A DNA stretch of 64,000 nucleotides from Sebaldella termitidis ATCC 33386 (GTDB lineage: Bacteria > Fusobacteriota > Fusobacteriia > Fusobacteriales > Leptotrichiaceae). The stretch's first letter is position 1. Every line of letters begins with the position of its first letter. This document shows, piece by piece, positions 51,001 through 60,450 of the stretch. The DNA lies in NCBI RefSeq assembly GCF_000024405.1, contig NC_013517.1, forward strand, positions 558,001-622,000, written 5' to 3'. The notes under the pieces were generated by a model. That model worked only from the letters and a program-made list of their open reading frames with translations. It was not told where the DNA came from and ran no database searches. A program made the translations under genes and the position numbers.

Positions 51001-54000
51001 TTCCGTGGGAATATATACAAATAACGGGAATGCAACAAACAACAATGTTATTTCTGCTGTCGGAGCAAACAGCTTCGGAATATATGGAGAAAACGGAACA
51101 ACTACGTTAAATTCAGGAACAGGAAATATAACAGTAGGAGATCAGGGAATAGGTATATATGGCGTAAGTTATCAGAATCCTGCTGCTCCGGGACTGCACG
51201 GCGGAGGAACAATAAATATATCAAATGCAGGAACTATCACAGGAAACGGCGGTTCAGGAACAATAGGAATATACTCGCATGTAAATAAAGCCGGAGGATT
51301 AAAGACTGATGCCTCAGTAACATTAACAGGGGGAACAATAAATCTTGGAAGTGTTACGGGAGCAATAGGGGTTTATGTCAATAAAGGTCAGGTAACTGAT
51401 GCAGGGTCTATAATAACAGTAGGAAATAACGGAATCGGAATTTATGCCAAGGATGCAGATCTGAATCTAAACGGGACGACTATAAATCTTCATGGAAATA
51501 ATGCTTTAGGTATGTATTTGGAAGGAGATACAAATTTATTCACGGGAAATGGAACTATAGATATAAACGGGCAGAATGTGGTGCTGTTTTATATGGATAC
51601 AGCAGCAGGAAATACAATAAATAATAACTTTGTGGTTACTTCAACAGCAGGTTCTACATATACTCTGGGTAATATAAAAGGCGGAGCTTTTGAATATACT
51701 GGAAACAGTGTGCTTGCTTCAAACGGAACACTGGTATCAGGACAAAACTCAGCAGTTTATCTAAACGTATCTACAATTACCGCACCGGGAACAACAAATG
51801 TAGCAGCAGTTTCACTTAACGGTCAGTATAGTGGAGGGCTTCCTGCCGGCATGACTCTGGGAATGGACGGAGAAAATAACGGAAGTATTGCATTGGAAGA
51901 CAGCTCAGTAGGAATATACGGTAAAAATGGATCAAGAATAAGTAACAGAGGAACTATAACAACAGGTAACAGCTCGGCTGGATTAGTAACATCAGGACTA
52001 AACTCGGAAGTAAAAAACAGCGGATTAATAACAATGGGAGCAGCTTCACACGGAGTTTATCTGCAGGACGGGCTTATAGTACAAAATCAGGCATCTGGAA
52101 ATATATTAAGTGCAGGAGCAGGGTCTATAGGGATGTTTGCTGATAATAATGCCGCTACAGTAATGCAGGTAATCAACGATGGTAATATTGACCTTACAGG
52201 TGACGACTCATTGGGTATATATGCAACAGGTACAAACAGTCAATTAATAGACAATAATTTGGGAGCATCAATAAAGGTAGGGAATTCTACAAATGCTTCA
52301 GATCCCGGTATAGGAATATACAGCGGTGCAGCAGGAAGTACTGTAAAAAATGACGGAACAATAACTTCTGGAGTAAATTCTATAGGAATTTATAATAATC
52401 AGGGGACTACAACTATAAATGGTACAGCTGTACATAATATAGATAATTCAGGAGTAGGAATATATGCTACAGGAGGAATTGTTAATTTAAATTCAGGTTC
52501 TGCATTTAATATGGGAACAAACGGAGCAGTGGCAGTATACGGAATAAATTCCGGAGTAACTAATTCAACAAATCTTAATATAGGAAACAGCAACTACGGA
52601 TATATTCTAAAAGGCGGATCACTGACAAATGCAGCAGGAACAAGTGCATCTATGGGAAGTGACTCTGTGTATATGTACAGTACAGAAGGAACAACGGTAA
52701 CTAATGACGGAACTTTGATAATGTCAGGAGCAGATAACGTAGGCTTCTATATGGCACAGGATCCGACAAGCGGAGCAGGCGGAGCTATCATGATTAATAA
52801 TGCTGGAGGTAATATTTCAGGAACTGTAGGGAATAATAATGTCGGAATATATAATTATGGCGGTACAGTGGATAACTACGGTAATGTGGCTGTGGGCGAT
52901 TCGGATATTGAATTTATAACAGGGACTACAGATGTAGATGTCAAAGCCAGCAAGTATTCAGTTGGGATTTATGGAGAAAATGCAACAATTATAAACCGAG
53001 CAGGAGCTAATATATCAGCAGGCTACGGCGGATATGGAATAGTGGCTAAGGGCGGAGCTGCGAGCAACTTTGGAACAGTAACAACTACAGGTGATTATTC
53101 TACGGGTATGTATACAGAAAACGGAGTAATAACAAATGAATCAGGCGGAATTATAAATGTTTCAGGTAATAATACAATAGGAATGGCAGGAAAAGGAGCC
53201 GGTTCACATATAATAAACAATGGAGTAATTAACATAACAGGTAATGACGCAATAGGTATGTATGGTAATCTTGGAACAGTAATAACGAATACAGGGACAA
53301 TTAATATAACAGGGCTAAACAGCCAGATATTCGTATCATCAGATCCAAGTGATGCTGCACATACAGTAGGAGCAGGAACAGCTACTATAAACGGAGGAAC
53401 TGCAGCAAATGTAATAAGCTCAATAGGAAATGTTCATGCCCTTCCTGCACTGATAAATGCTGGAATCATAAAATCAAGCGGTGTACTGGCATTAGATGGT
53501 GTACAGGTAATGATAAAACCAGACCCTACAACAAAACAGCCGTCATCAGATCCTAATTATGATTTTGAATTATCTGGAACATCAATAATAGCAGATGAAA
53601 TACTGACATCAAAGCCGATAGTAATACTTCCCGGATTTGCAGACGGTACAAATGCTAATGTATATAAGCTGGAAGGATTAATAAAGGCATCATCAGGACA
53701 GTATGATTTCATAAGCGGATCGTTATTATGGGAAGCAACACCAAAAGCAACAGGAACAGGTTCAGATGTATATATGTCAAGAAAAGCATTTACAGATTTC
53801 ACAGACGGATTATGGTTTGAAGACTTCGGAACAGCTTTGGAAAATAACTATCTGACAGCAACAGGCGATGGAGTAACAATATATAATAAGACAGGCTATA
53901 TAACAAATGAAACAGATTTCAGACATATAATGGGAAGTCTTGCAGGAAATGTATATGCTAATATAAACCAAAGAGAAGACGACATAGCCAAAACATTTGA

Positions 54001-54892
54001 AAATTCATTGCATTTATTACAGGATTCAACAAATAATACAAAAGAAAATGTAAAAATAAGTGTAATAGCAGGAAAAGGTAAAAATAAAGAAGAAACAGAC
54101 GGTGTAACAGGGTATGACTATACAACAACAGGAGTACTTGCATTAAGAGAAGTGGAAAGAACATATAAACATACATTCGGATATTCATTAGGATATGTTC
54201 ATACAGGCTTTGAATTCAAAGACGGAAATGAAAGTGAAGAATGGGTAGATACAATCCAGCTTGGAGTACATAATAAGTATAGATCAAATGGATGGAAAGT
54301 AGTAAATGACCTGACAGGAAGAGCAAGTATCCATAATGTGGACAGAAATATAGACTGGCCTTCACCGTTAGAAAGATCAGAAATGAACGGAACATATGAA
54401 ACATACAGTATAACAAGTGACAATATACTAGGGAAAGAATTCGGATTAGGGAAAAAAGCGAGTATAATGCCATATGGAGCATTCAGAGCAATGTATGTGA
54501 CAAGACCTACATTTAATGAAAGCGGACTGGAAGCCCTTGAGGTGGAAGGAAATGATGCATGGAGTGCTAAGCCTAGAGCCGGGGTAGAGCTGAAAGGAGC
54601 AATACCTTTAGGAGCTAAGACAGCATGGCAGCTGAAAGGAACACTTGACCTTGCATACGAATATGAGCTTGCAGACCTTAATGAAAGAGAAAAGGCAAGA
54701 CTGATAGCCATAGAAGACGGTTATCATAAATTATCGAAGCCGGAAGATGAAAAAGGAACATTCAGAACAAAAGCGGCAATAGGAGTAGAGGTAGAAGACA
54801 GATACGGAATATTCCTTACAGGAGAGTACTCAACAGGAAATGATAAGGAAAATGATTACAGAGCAGGAGTAACTTTAAAGGCAGTATTTTAA
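48050..54892 (+). CDS. giant fusobacterial-type autotransporter 2
   Basis: A 2280-residue type Va autotransporter. Signal peptide about 1-24 (ending SYAQAE). The conserved N-terminal segment (about 30-90) ends LQGDYIVKPEYLEWQVFF, nearly the same as in the protein at 4547. A Pro-rich linker follows (about 190-225, repeated IPP, PTIP), then a repeat-rich passenger with many NNGxxxxxG and S(V/I)GIY turns up to about 1900. The outer-membrane barrel (about 1996-2280) ends in LKAVF. The barrel shares LREVERTYKHxFGYSLGY and SIHNVDRNI with autotransporter 1. GGAGGAATA precedes the ATG. It is the fourth gene of its operon and is followed by a terminator and a TetR gene. Confidence 0.95.
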   Translation: MKRNKKLLVSFLALNAILTSYAQAETVQSARYERMYNSIVKNMEKGSPNEQTYQTIQRILNQKNKELKDLYLQGDYIVKPEYLEWQVFFTGFYEEYNEGVDNSKENAKYHSKVTGYYDASGNYVTTSGSISGLSGKPYQPLQQPKDINLGVSIPLKGLTREPINLNLTGVSGPSFNPIYSIPNDPTKTITANVDVDTFSINIPVITIPPVPTIPSFSVTVPSTGNGDDSFNSLGNASTSDPGGITSFVGNYNFSDGELSGVWNTNGNISSYSYDNLTGTSNWRSGSDSMSSATSSGTINVIGNVPALYEITGADNVTFGNNFKIKITSNVATGYTGTLPHLIQYDPHGTRSTYKPFPTDYYGNAPTTSTIWDSYGELVNKGTIEGEGNSLLMISLQMHGGNFSPTVKNENIIRGLYVGGGYGGNGGERHVAFSFTTARNGTATDDRRLEFYNRSTGKIEMQARESIALNYANQSKGHLSVYNEGDIVLYGNSSVGIKTAQATANTLTTSKIVLKTPIRINGDSSVGVELAQVMDDGYDTSANPSYIANTYDKQPAEIRVTIGDEANQYAGNISGINPSTSLPYDSNFVEGAVGLFVNHASLDYRLKEYELKFGDYAKNSVLAYINNGKLTLDNIKYPTINIENGADNVGLVVTGTSSELNLYPDIKVGTASSAVDGTVALIAKAGSKVNLLGANTIETNGEKSHGLVILDTGTTLSTGTVTGGSYNFKTAGESSATLYVKDGTLNLGSASNINISAVGNKSIGVYNNGGTVTLGAAASTGTYEVGTNGVLLYNSGGGTLSTAGSSFSVGSGSIFSIASGAGTTTNFTSPSTLNLLSGSTGFIVDGALGIPTYFSTYYTGLNTNMDVVLTSGATLIALQNANSTLSSLSFGSIGSNFKSVTLNGGNMASLLEGTLTIDQNVNLDNAADAYNTIEKSLIGLTVNAPVTITGTQANQVGLADNFSSVTAVTYNNMINNGTVSLSGNGSVGIYTNNGNATNNNVISAVGANSFGIYGENGTTTLNSGTGNITVGDQGIGIYGVSYQNPAAPGLHGGGTINISNAGTITGNGGSGTIGIYSHVNKAGGLKTDASVTLTGGTINLGSVTGAIGVYVNKGQVTDAGSIITVGNNGIGIYAKDADLNLNGTTINLHGNNALGMYLEGDTNLFTGNGTIDINGQNVVLFYMDTAAGNTINNNFVVTSTAGSTYTLGNIKGGAFEYTGNSVLASNGTLVSGQNSAVYLNVSTITAPGTTNVAAVSLNGQYSGGLPAGMTLGMDGENNGSIALEDSSVGIYGKNGSRISNRGTITTGNSSAGLVTSGLNSEVKNSGLITMGAASHGVYLQDGLIVQNQASGNILSAGAGSIGMFADNNAATVMQVINDGNIDLTGDDSLGIYATGTNSQLIDNNLGASIKVGNSTNASDPGIGIYSGAAGSTVKNDGTITSGVNSIGIYNNQGTTTINGTAVHNIDNSGVGIYATGGIVNLNSGSAFNMGTNGAVAVYGINSGVTNSTNLNIGNSNYGYILKGGSLTNAAGTSASMGSDSVYMYSTEGTTVTNDGTLIMSGADNVGFYMAQDPTSGAGGAIMINNAGGNISGTVGNNNVGIYNYGGTVDNYGNVAVGDSDIEFITGTTDVDVKASKYSVGIYGENATIINRAGANISAGYGGYGIVAKGGAASNFGTVTTTGDYSTGMYTENGVITNESGGIINVSGNNTIGMAGKGAGSHIINNGVINITGNDAIGMYGNLGTVITNTGTINITGLNSQIFVSSDPSDAAHTVGAGTATINGGTAANVISSIGNVHALPALINAGIIKSSGVLALDGVQVMIKPDPTTKQPSSDPNYDFELSGTSIIADEILTSKPIVILPGFADGTNANVYKLEGLIKASSGQYDFISGSLLWEATPKATGTGSDVYMSRKAFTDFTDGLWFEDFGTALENNYLTATGDGVTIYNKTGYITNETDFRHIMGSLAGNVYANINQREDDIAKTFENSLHLLQDSTNNTKENVKISVIAGKGKNKEETDGVTGYDYTTTGVLALREVERTYKHTFGYSLGYVHTGFEFKDGNESEEWVDTIQLGVHNKYRSNGWKVVNDLTGRASIHNVDRNIDWPSPLERSEMNGTYETYSITSDNILGKEFGLGKKASIMPYGAFRAMYVTRPTFNESGLEALEVEGNDAWSAKPRAGVELKGAIPLGAKTAWQLKGTLDLAYEYELADLNEREKARLIAIEDGYHKLSKPEDEKGTFRTKAAIGVEVEDRYGIFLTGEYSTGNDKENDYRAGVTLKAVF

Positions 54893-54911
54893 TTAATAAA
54901 AGGAGAAAGTA

Positions 54912-54964
54912 GAGGGTTTCCGGAAAAAACCTGGTATGTTCACACCGGAAACACTCTTTTCTTA
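54912..54964 (+). terminator. terminator between autotransporter 2 and tetR-type gene
   Basis: GAGGGTTTCCGG (54912-54923) pairs with CCGGAAACACTC (54945-54956, one mismatch), followed by TTTTCTT. The TetR start is only 18 bp further, so the regulator depends on read-through or a promoter I cannot see. Confidence 0.78.
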
Positions 54965-54981
54965 TCTCTGAAAGGATAAGA

Positions 54982-55575
54982 ATGGATAAAAAGGATGTAA
55001 TTAAAATAACGTTGGAACTGATAAAAGAGAAGAAGCTGGAAAAGACCTCAATAGGGGAAATAGTGAAAAAACTGGATTCAAGTCCGGGAAATCTGTATTA
55101 TCATTTCAAAAGTAAAAATGAGATTTATAAAGAAACAGCGGATTATTCTTATACTGAAATAATAAAAAGCCTGAATAATGTAAAATCAGAAAATAACAGG
55201 CAGAGTTATTTATTCAGACTGACAAAAACACTGATAAAATTTTTTGAAGAGAGGGAAGATATATTATATTTTCTGATGAGTATAAGAGGCTCATATTTCT
55301 TTGATAAAGAATCAGGTCAGCAGAATTTTTTAGCAAAATTTCAAAAAATACTATCTGAGGAAAAACCAAATACTGAACAAGAGAAACAAATATCATTAAA
55401 GCTGAATATGTTTTTGGGCTCTGTATATGAAGTGCTGTATGTAAATAAATTAGTAAATAAGAGAAATTTAAATGAAGAAGAAATAAAAGAGATGTGTATG
55501 TCATTCTGGGGAAACATAGAAATGGAAAATTATAAAACATGTGAGCAGAATAGTCTGAAAGTAGGATTATCTTAG
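54982..55575 (+). CDS. TetR-family regulator
   Basis: A 197-residue regulator. The N-terminal helix-turn-helix (about 5-50) reads KTSIGEIVKKLDSSPGNLYY then HFKSKNEIYKETADYSY, a clear TetR pattern. The C-terminal ligand domain is divergent, as usual. AAAGGATAAG precedes the ATG. It lies 89 bp after autotransporter 2 on the same strand, separated by a terminator. It is the best candidate to bind the 24-bp palindromes found before both autotransporter units, because TetR dimers bind palindromes of about this size; that link is inference. Confidence 0.88.
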   Translation: MDKKDVIKITLELIKEKKLEKTSIGEIVKKLDSSPGNLYYHFKSKNEIYKETADYSYTEIIKSLNNVKSENNRQSYLFRLTKTLIKFFEEREDILYFLMSIRGSYFFDKESGQQNFLAKFQKILSEEKPNTEQEKQISLKLNMFLGSVYEVLYVNKLVNKRNLNEEEIKEMCMSFWGNIEMENYKTCEQNSLKVGLS

Positions 55576-55636
55576 AGGCTTGATGTTTTATGAATTCTAA
55601 TAATTATGCAATTATCAAAATGAAAATTTTATTTTC

Positions 55637-55682
55637 ACAGGCTGTATTAAAAGTAAAGTTTCTTTTAACACAGCCTGTTTAT
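55637..55682 (+). terminator. terminator of the tetR-type gene
   Basis: A 17-bp stem with one mismatch: ACAGGCTGTATTAAAAG (55637-55653) with CTTTTAACACAGCCTGT (55662-55678), then TTT. Confidence 0.8.
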
Positions 55683-55793
55683 TATAAATCCGGATATCAC
55701 AGGAATTATAAAATCACTGTCAGATCCGGTTAGTTTTTTATTGTTATTAATTAATATTCACAGTTATTTTTTAGAATCAGACTTAGTGGGAAT

Positions 55794-56090
55794 CTATACT
55801 GCTTCATATATTCTGACATCAGGGTCTGTAGTCCAAAGGTCTTTTAAACCAACGAAAACATCATTTTGGAACATTTCGCTTTTTAAGTATTCCCCGGCAG
55901 CTTCCACACTTGAAAATCCGTGTAAAACCTGAATATCTTCCGTTCTGATTAAAAGATCCTTACTAAGAGCTCCGTTTATTTCTGAGAGAAAGGGCTGTTT
56001 GAAAGCTGTATAAACTTTAGCGGCAGCAGCTCTGTTTTCCTCTTTTATATTCATAGTTATTTCAAGAAATGCTTTTACTTGTGTCTGCAT
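55794..56090 (-). CDS. small dimeric-barrel (ABM-like) protein
   Basis: A 98-residue protein with the pattern of the dimeric alpha/beta barrel superfamily: VKAFLEITMNIKEENRAAAA, PFLSEINGALSKDLLIRTED, VLHGFSSVEAAGEYLKSEMF. This fits monooxygenase-like or stress-response barrel proteins. I see no catalytic residue that decides the reaction. AGGAGGAATCAAA precedes the ATG. The minus-strand HxlR regulator at 56261 lies upstream of it and may control it. Confidence 0.7.
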   Translation of the reverse strand: MQTQVKAFLEITMNIKEENRAAAAKVYTAFKQPFLSEINGALSKDLLIRTEDIQVLHGFSSVEAAGEYLKSEMFQNDVFVGLKDLWTTDPDVRIYEAV

Positions 56091-56212
56091 TTTGATTCCT
56101 CCTAATTATATTTTTTGAGATCGATCTTCTTAAATATACTGTATCAGCAATACTCGAAAAAATAAAGTATTAATAAATTTATTAGTAACTATGTTTTTTA
56201 ATAGTATGAAAT

Positions 56213-56251
56213 AAAAAATGATCTGAATCAAAACGATTTGGATCATTTTTT
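56213..56251. terminator. terminator of the HxlR gene
   Basis: AAATGATC..GAATC (56217-56230) pairs with GATT..GATCATTT (56235-56248), with A and T runs on both sides. Works for the minus strand, where the HxlR gene ends at 56261. Confidence 0.65.
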
Positions 56252-56260
56252 GAATTAATA

Positions 56261-56635
56261 TTAAAATTGACTGCATGTCTTGCAGGAAGACAAAATCTTC
56301 TCTTTGTCTACCTCTGTATAATTTTTTGACCATTGACAGATATACTGAAGAATAGGTAAAACGGAATCTCCTTTTTCTGTAAGGGAATATTCCACTTTAG
56401 GAGGCATTTCATTGTATTGCTTTCTGTTTATCAGCCCGTCGGAAATCATTTCTTTCAGCATAGCAGCAAGAACAGCATCAGTAACATTCGTGAGCTCCCG
56501 TCGAAGAGCATTATAGCGGATAATGCCATTAGCAGCAATGACACAGATAATCCGCGATTTCCATTTTCCTCCGAAAACATCCAGACCATATTCAATAGGA
56601 CACCATATTTCTTTTTCCAGTTTATGTTCATACAT
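56261..56635 (-). CDS. HxlR-family transcription regulator
   Basis: A 124-residue winged-helix regulator of the HxlR/MarR-like group: CPIEYGLDVFGGKWKSRIIC, then RYNALRRELTNVTDAVLAAM and LKEMISDGLINRKQYNEMPP with KVEYSLTEKGDSVLPIL. A cysteine in CPIEY near the N-terminus and a CKTC pair at the end are the kind of residues that sense electrophiles or redox stress in this family. Its likely target is the monooxygenase-like gene at 55794 downstream. AAAGGAATGAATAACT precedes the ATG. Confidence 0.9.
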   Translation of the reverse strand: MYEHKLEKEIWCPIEYGLDVFGGKWKSRIICVIAANGIIRYNALRRELTNVTDAVLAAMLKEMISDGLINRKQYNEMPPKVEYSLTEKGDSVLPILQYICQWSKNYTEVDKEKILSSCKTCSQF

Positions 56636-56796
56636 AGTTATTCATTCCTTTAAAAATTAAATATTTTTATACCTGCCCCAAGTATAATACAGGAAAATTT
56701 AAAATACAAGAAAAAATTCAGCAATTCAAATTTTATTACTGAATAAAAAATAATAATTTATTTACGAAAGTTATCATAAAAATAATAAATATAAAT

Positions 56797-56825
56797 TTGA
56801 CTAATCGATATATATGGTATATTAT
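56797..56825 (+). promoter_or_regulatory. promoter of the amtB leader
   Basis: TTGACT (56797-56802), 17-bp spacer, TATTAT (56820-56825), giving a leader that begins near 56832. Confidence 0.75.
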
Positions 56826-56858
56826 TTATCTGTAATAATTAGAAAAAGGAGCAATATT

Positions 56859-56933
56859 ATGACTATATATAAAATAAACAAATTTGATAATAATAACAAT
56901 AATAATAATTATACAAGGCTTGGTGTATTTTGA
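56859..56933 (+). CDS. asparagine-rich leader peptide before amtB
   Basis: A 24-residue frame with AAAGGAG 8 bases before the ATG: MTIYKINKFD, then seven Asn codons in a row, then YTRLGVF and TGA. Eight of 24 codons are Asn, six of the run AAT and one AAC. It is followed by two hairpins, the second a terminator, and then by the ammonium transporter gene. This is the layout of amino-acid biosynthetic leader peptides, where ribosome pausing at one codon reports the level of that charged tRNA. Here Asn supply would act on nitrogen uptake. Confidence 0.7.
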   Translation: MTIYKINKFDNNNNNNNYTRLGVF

Positions 56934-56952
56934 GATAAATTATCTTAATAAT

Positions 56953-57026
56953 TACGAGCCATTTTGGATTTTTAACAAATGGCTTGTATCTGAGATCTTC
57001 CTGATATAAGTCAGGAAGATTTTTTA
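56953..57026 (+). terminator. hairpin plus terminator in the amtB leader
   Basis: Hairpin 1: TACGAGCCATTT (56953-56964) with AAATGGCTTGTA (56977-56988). Hairpin 2: ATCTTCCTGA (56995-57004) with TCAGGAAGAT (57011-57020), then T7, a typical terminator. GGCTTGGTGTA at 56917-56927, inside the leader peptide, resembles the 3' arm of hairpin 1 and could compete for its 5' arm. Confidence 0.75.
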
Positions 57027-57078
57027 TTTTTCGTTATTCACTTTATGAATATAAATAATACAGAAAGGAGTGATCAAT

Positions 57079-58694
<1,616 letters not shown>

Positions 58695-58727
58695 TATATA
58701 TAAAATTACTTGTAAGGTTAATCTCTG

Positions 58728-58828
58728 AAAAAAGGCTGGTTTTATAAATGCAGGCAGTAAGAGATAATACTTCTAGCGCGGTATTATCTTAAGCTGCCTA
58801 TGGATATAATTTTTATACAGCCTTTTTT
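58728..58828 (+). terminator. large multi-stem terminator after glnK
   Basis: Three nested stems: AAAAAAGGCTG / CAGCCTTTTTT outside, AGGCAG / CTGCCT next, and AGATAATAC / GTATTATCT inside. The outer stem ends in a T run, so it can terminate transcription. The elaborate 100-base structure might also be a stable 3' RNA. Confidence 0.65.
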
Positions 58829-58848
58829 CTTATAAAAAATAACAGAAT

Positions 58849-60018
58849 TCAGATAAGGTCCTCTCTGATAAAAATCTGTATAGAGCTGCTTTTATTCTGT
58901 AAAAATTCTACAAATATTTCAAAATCTTCATTTTTATAAGTAAAAAAAGAACCGTCCTCAAGGTTTTTAATTTCATTGATTACTTCAAAGGAATAGAGCT
59001 CTTCCAGCGAAGATGTAATATACAGAATGCTGTTGATATATTTATACAGATCATTCTGGAGTGTTACGGAATTTTTATAAACATGATATTTTTCAAAAAA
59101 ACTGATAAATTTGCTTTCCGGCTTTATATTTTTTAAATTAGAGGAATAAAGATCATAAAGCAGTGCCTTTCTCAGATGTGCATCAAAATTCTGGATATTT
59201 TTCAGGCTGTTAATGTAGGAGACATTATTATTAACATAGCTGAGCCCTCTTTTTTCCAGATAATTAAGTATAAGATTATAAACATTTTCATAGTTAATAA
59301 TTTTTGATTTTACAGTATCTATAATTTCCTTTGTCTTTTCAAAAATATTTTCACGATATGTACTTTTAAAAGTAAAATTAATTACTGAGCCGGAATGTGC
59401 CGGTTTTTCATATTTTACCTCAAGATCGGTATATTTATTTATATTTTTCACTATTTTTTTCAAAATATACTTTTCAAAATCATAAATTCTGTTATAGGAA
59501 TCTTCCAGTCCGAATAATTCCTTAAGCTCTGTAACAGTGACAGAAAGTGTGTTTGCCGGAAGAATATTATTTAAATGATTATATAAAATAAGAGAAAGGT
59601 TTTTTTCCATAAAAATAAATTTTTTAAAATTAAAGTGGGAAAAAATATTTTCTTCTGTAAGAAACAATTTCAGCTCTTCGGCAGTAAAAATATATATTTT
59701 TTCTTTCTTTTGAAAATAGGAAGATACAGGTGAAAAGGCTCCGCTGTATATCACAGCGTCTTCTTCCGTAATAGAGTAAAGAACCTTTTTGTCGGTAATT
59801 TTGTGAAGAAAGTCCTGCAGTTTTGAATCAGTATCCAGATTCAGCACCTTTATCAGATCTTTAGAGTCAAGACTTATATATGGTGAAGCAAGATCAAAAT
59901 TAAAAATCAGAAGCTCGAAAAATTCCTTCTCGCTTTTGGAAAAATTCTTATTTAGCTTTATGTTTACAATAAAATTTTTCGATTTTTTTGTTGGGGTAAA
60001 ATTAAATATATCAATCAT
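58849..60018 (-). CDS. Rep_3-type replication initiator protein
   Basis: A 389-residue protein resembling plasmid RepB/RepA initiators with two winged helices. The clearest part is MEKNLSLILYNHLNNILPAN, LSVTVTELKELFGLEDSYNR, IYDFEKYILKKIVKNINKYT, then DLEVKYEK and VINFTFK, the Rep_3 WH1-like signature. The C-terminal half is less conserved. The start at 60018 follows AAAGGAAT; the longer frame lacks a site. In a chromosomal setting it may be a relic of an integrated plasmid or a domesticated regulator. I see no iterons within 400 bp upstream. Confidence 0.72.
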   Translation of the reverse strand: MIDIFNFTPTKKSKNFIVNIKLNKNFSKSEKEFFELLIFNFDLASPYISLDSKDLIKVLNLDTDSKLQDFLHKITDKKVLYSITEEDAVIYSGAFSPVSSYFQKKEKIYIFTAEELKLFLTEENIFSHFNFKKFIFMEKNLSLILYNHLNNILPANTLSVTVTELKELFGLEDSYNRIYDFEKYILKKIVKNINKYTDLEVKYEKPAHSGSVINFTFKSTYRENIFEKTKEIIDTVKSKIINYENVYNLILNYLEKRGLSYVNNNVSYINSLKNIQNFDAHLRKALLYDLYSSNLKNIKPESKFISFFEKYHVYKNSVTLQNDLYKYINSILYITSSLEELYSFEVINEIKNLEDGSFFTYKNEDFEIFVEFLQNKSSSIQIFIREDLI

Positions 60019-60450
60019 TTTTTTTATTCCTTTCAATATCAAAAAACAAAAATTTATTAAAAATAAAAATTTCAAAAGTCAGTGTTTTATATATATTCAG
60101 AATTATAACATAAAAAACGAAAAAAAATAATAGGTAATATTCTCATATAAATAATTATTTTATAATTTATATTTATTTTTAAAATAAGTAAAAATGAGAA
60201 ATTTTATTGTAAAGTGTAAAGTGGATATAAAAAAAATATTGACATAACAAATGCTATTATATATACTAATATAAGATGAATTGATATGCTTTTGAAATAT
60301 AGATAAGAAAAATTAAAACACTTTTATGTTTAATGTTTATTTAAAATGATTGGATTGGAAAATCAGAAAAAATAAAAATTAAGATAATAAAAATTTGTTG
60401 AAAATCAGGGAATTAAAAGTGTTTTATGATAATTTTTAGGAGGAAAATTT
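60019..60450. other. intergenic region with ptsG promoter and long-range inverted repeat
   Basis: 432 bp of AT-rich DNA. It holds the ptsG promoter (60239-60267) and AAAACACTTTTA (60315-60326), whose exact complement TAAAAGTGTTTT lies at 60414-60425 just before the ribosome site. These could pair across the leader and hide or expose the start. No gene is seen. Confidence 0.5.
60239..60267 (+). promoter_or_regulatory. promoter of ptsG
   Basis: TTGACA (60239-60244), 17-bp spacer, TATACT (60262-60267), with a leader of about 175 bases. Confidence 0.75.

Noticed and set aside
54199-54711. 170-residue minus-strand frame inside the autotransporter 2 barrel
   Set aside because: It lies opposite a strongly supported coding frame, is rich in Ser/Leu/Tyr as expected from the complement, and has no ribosome site.
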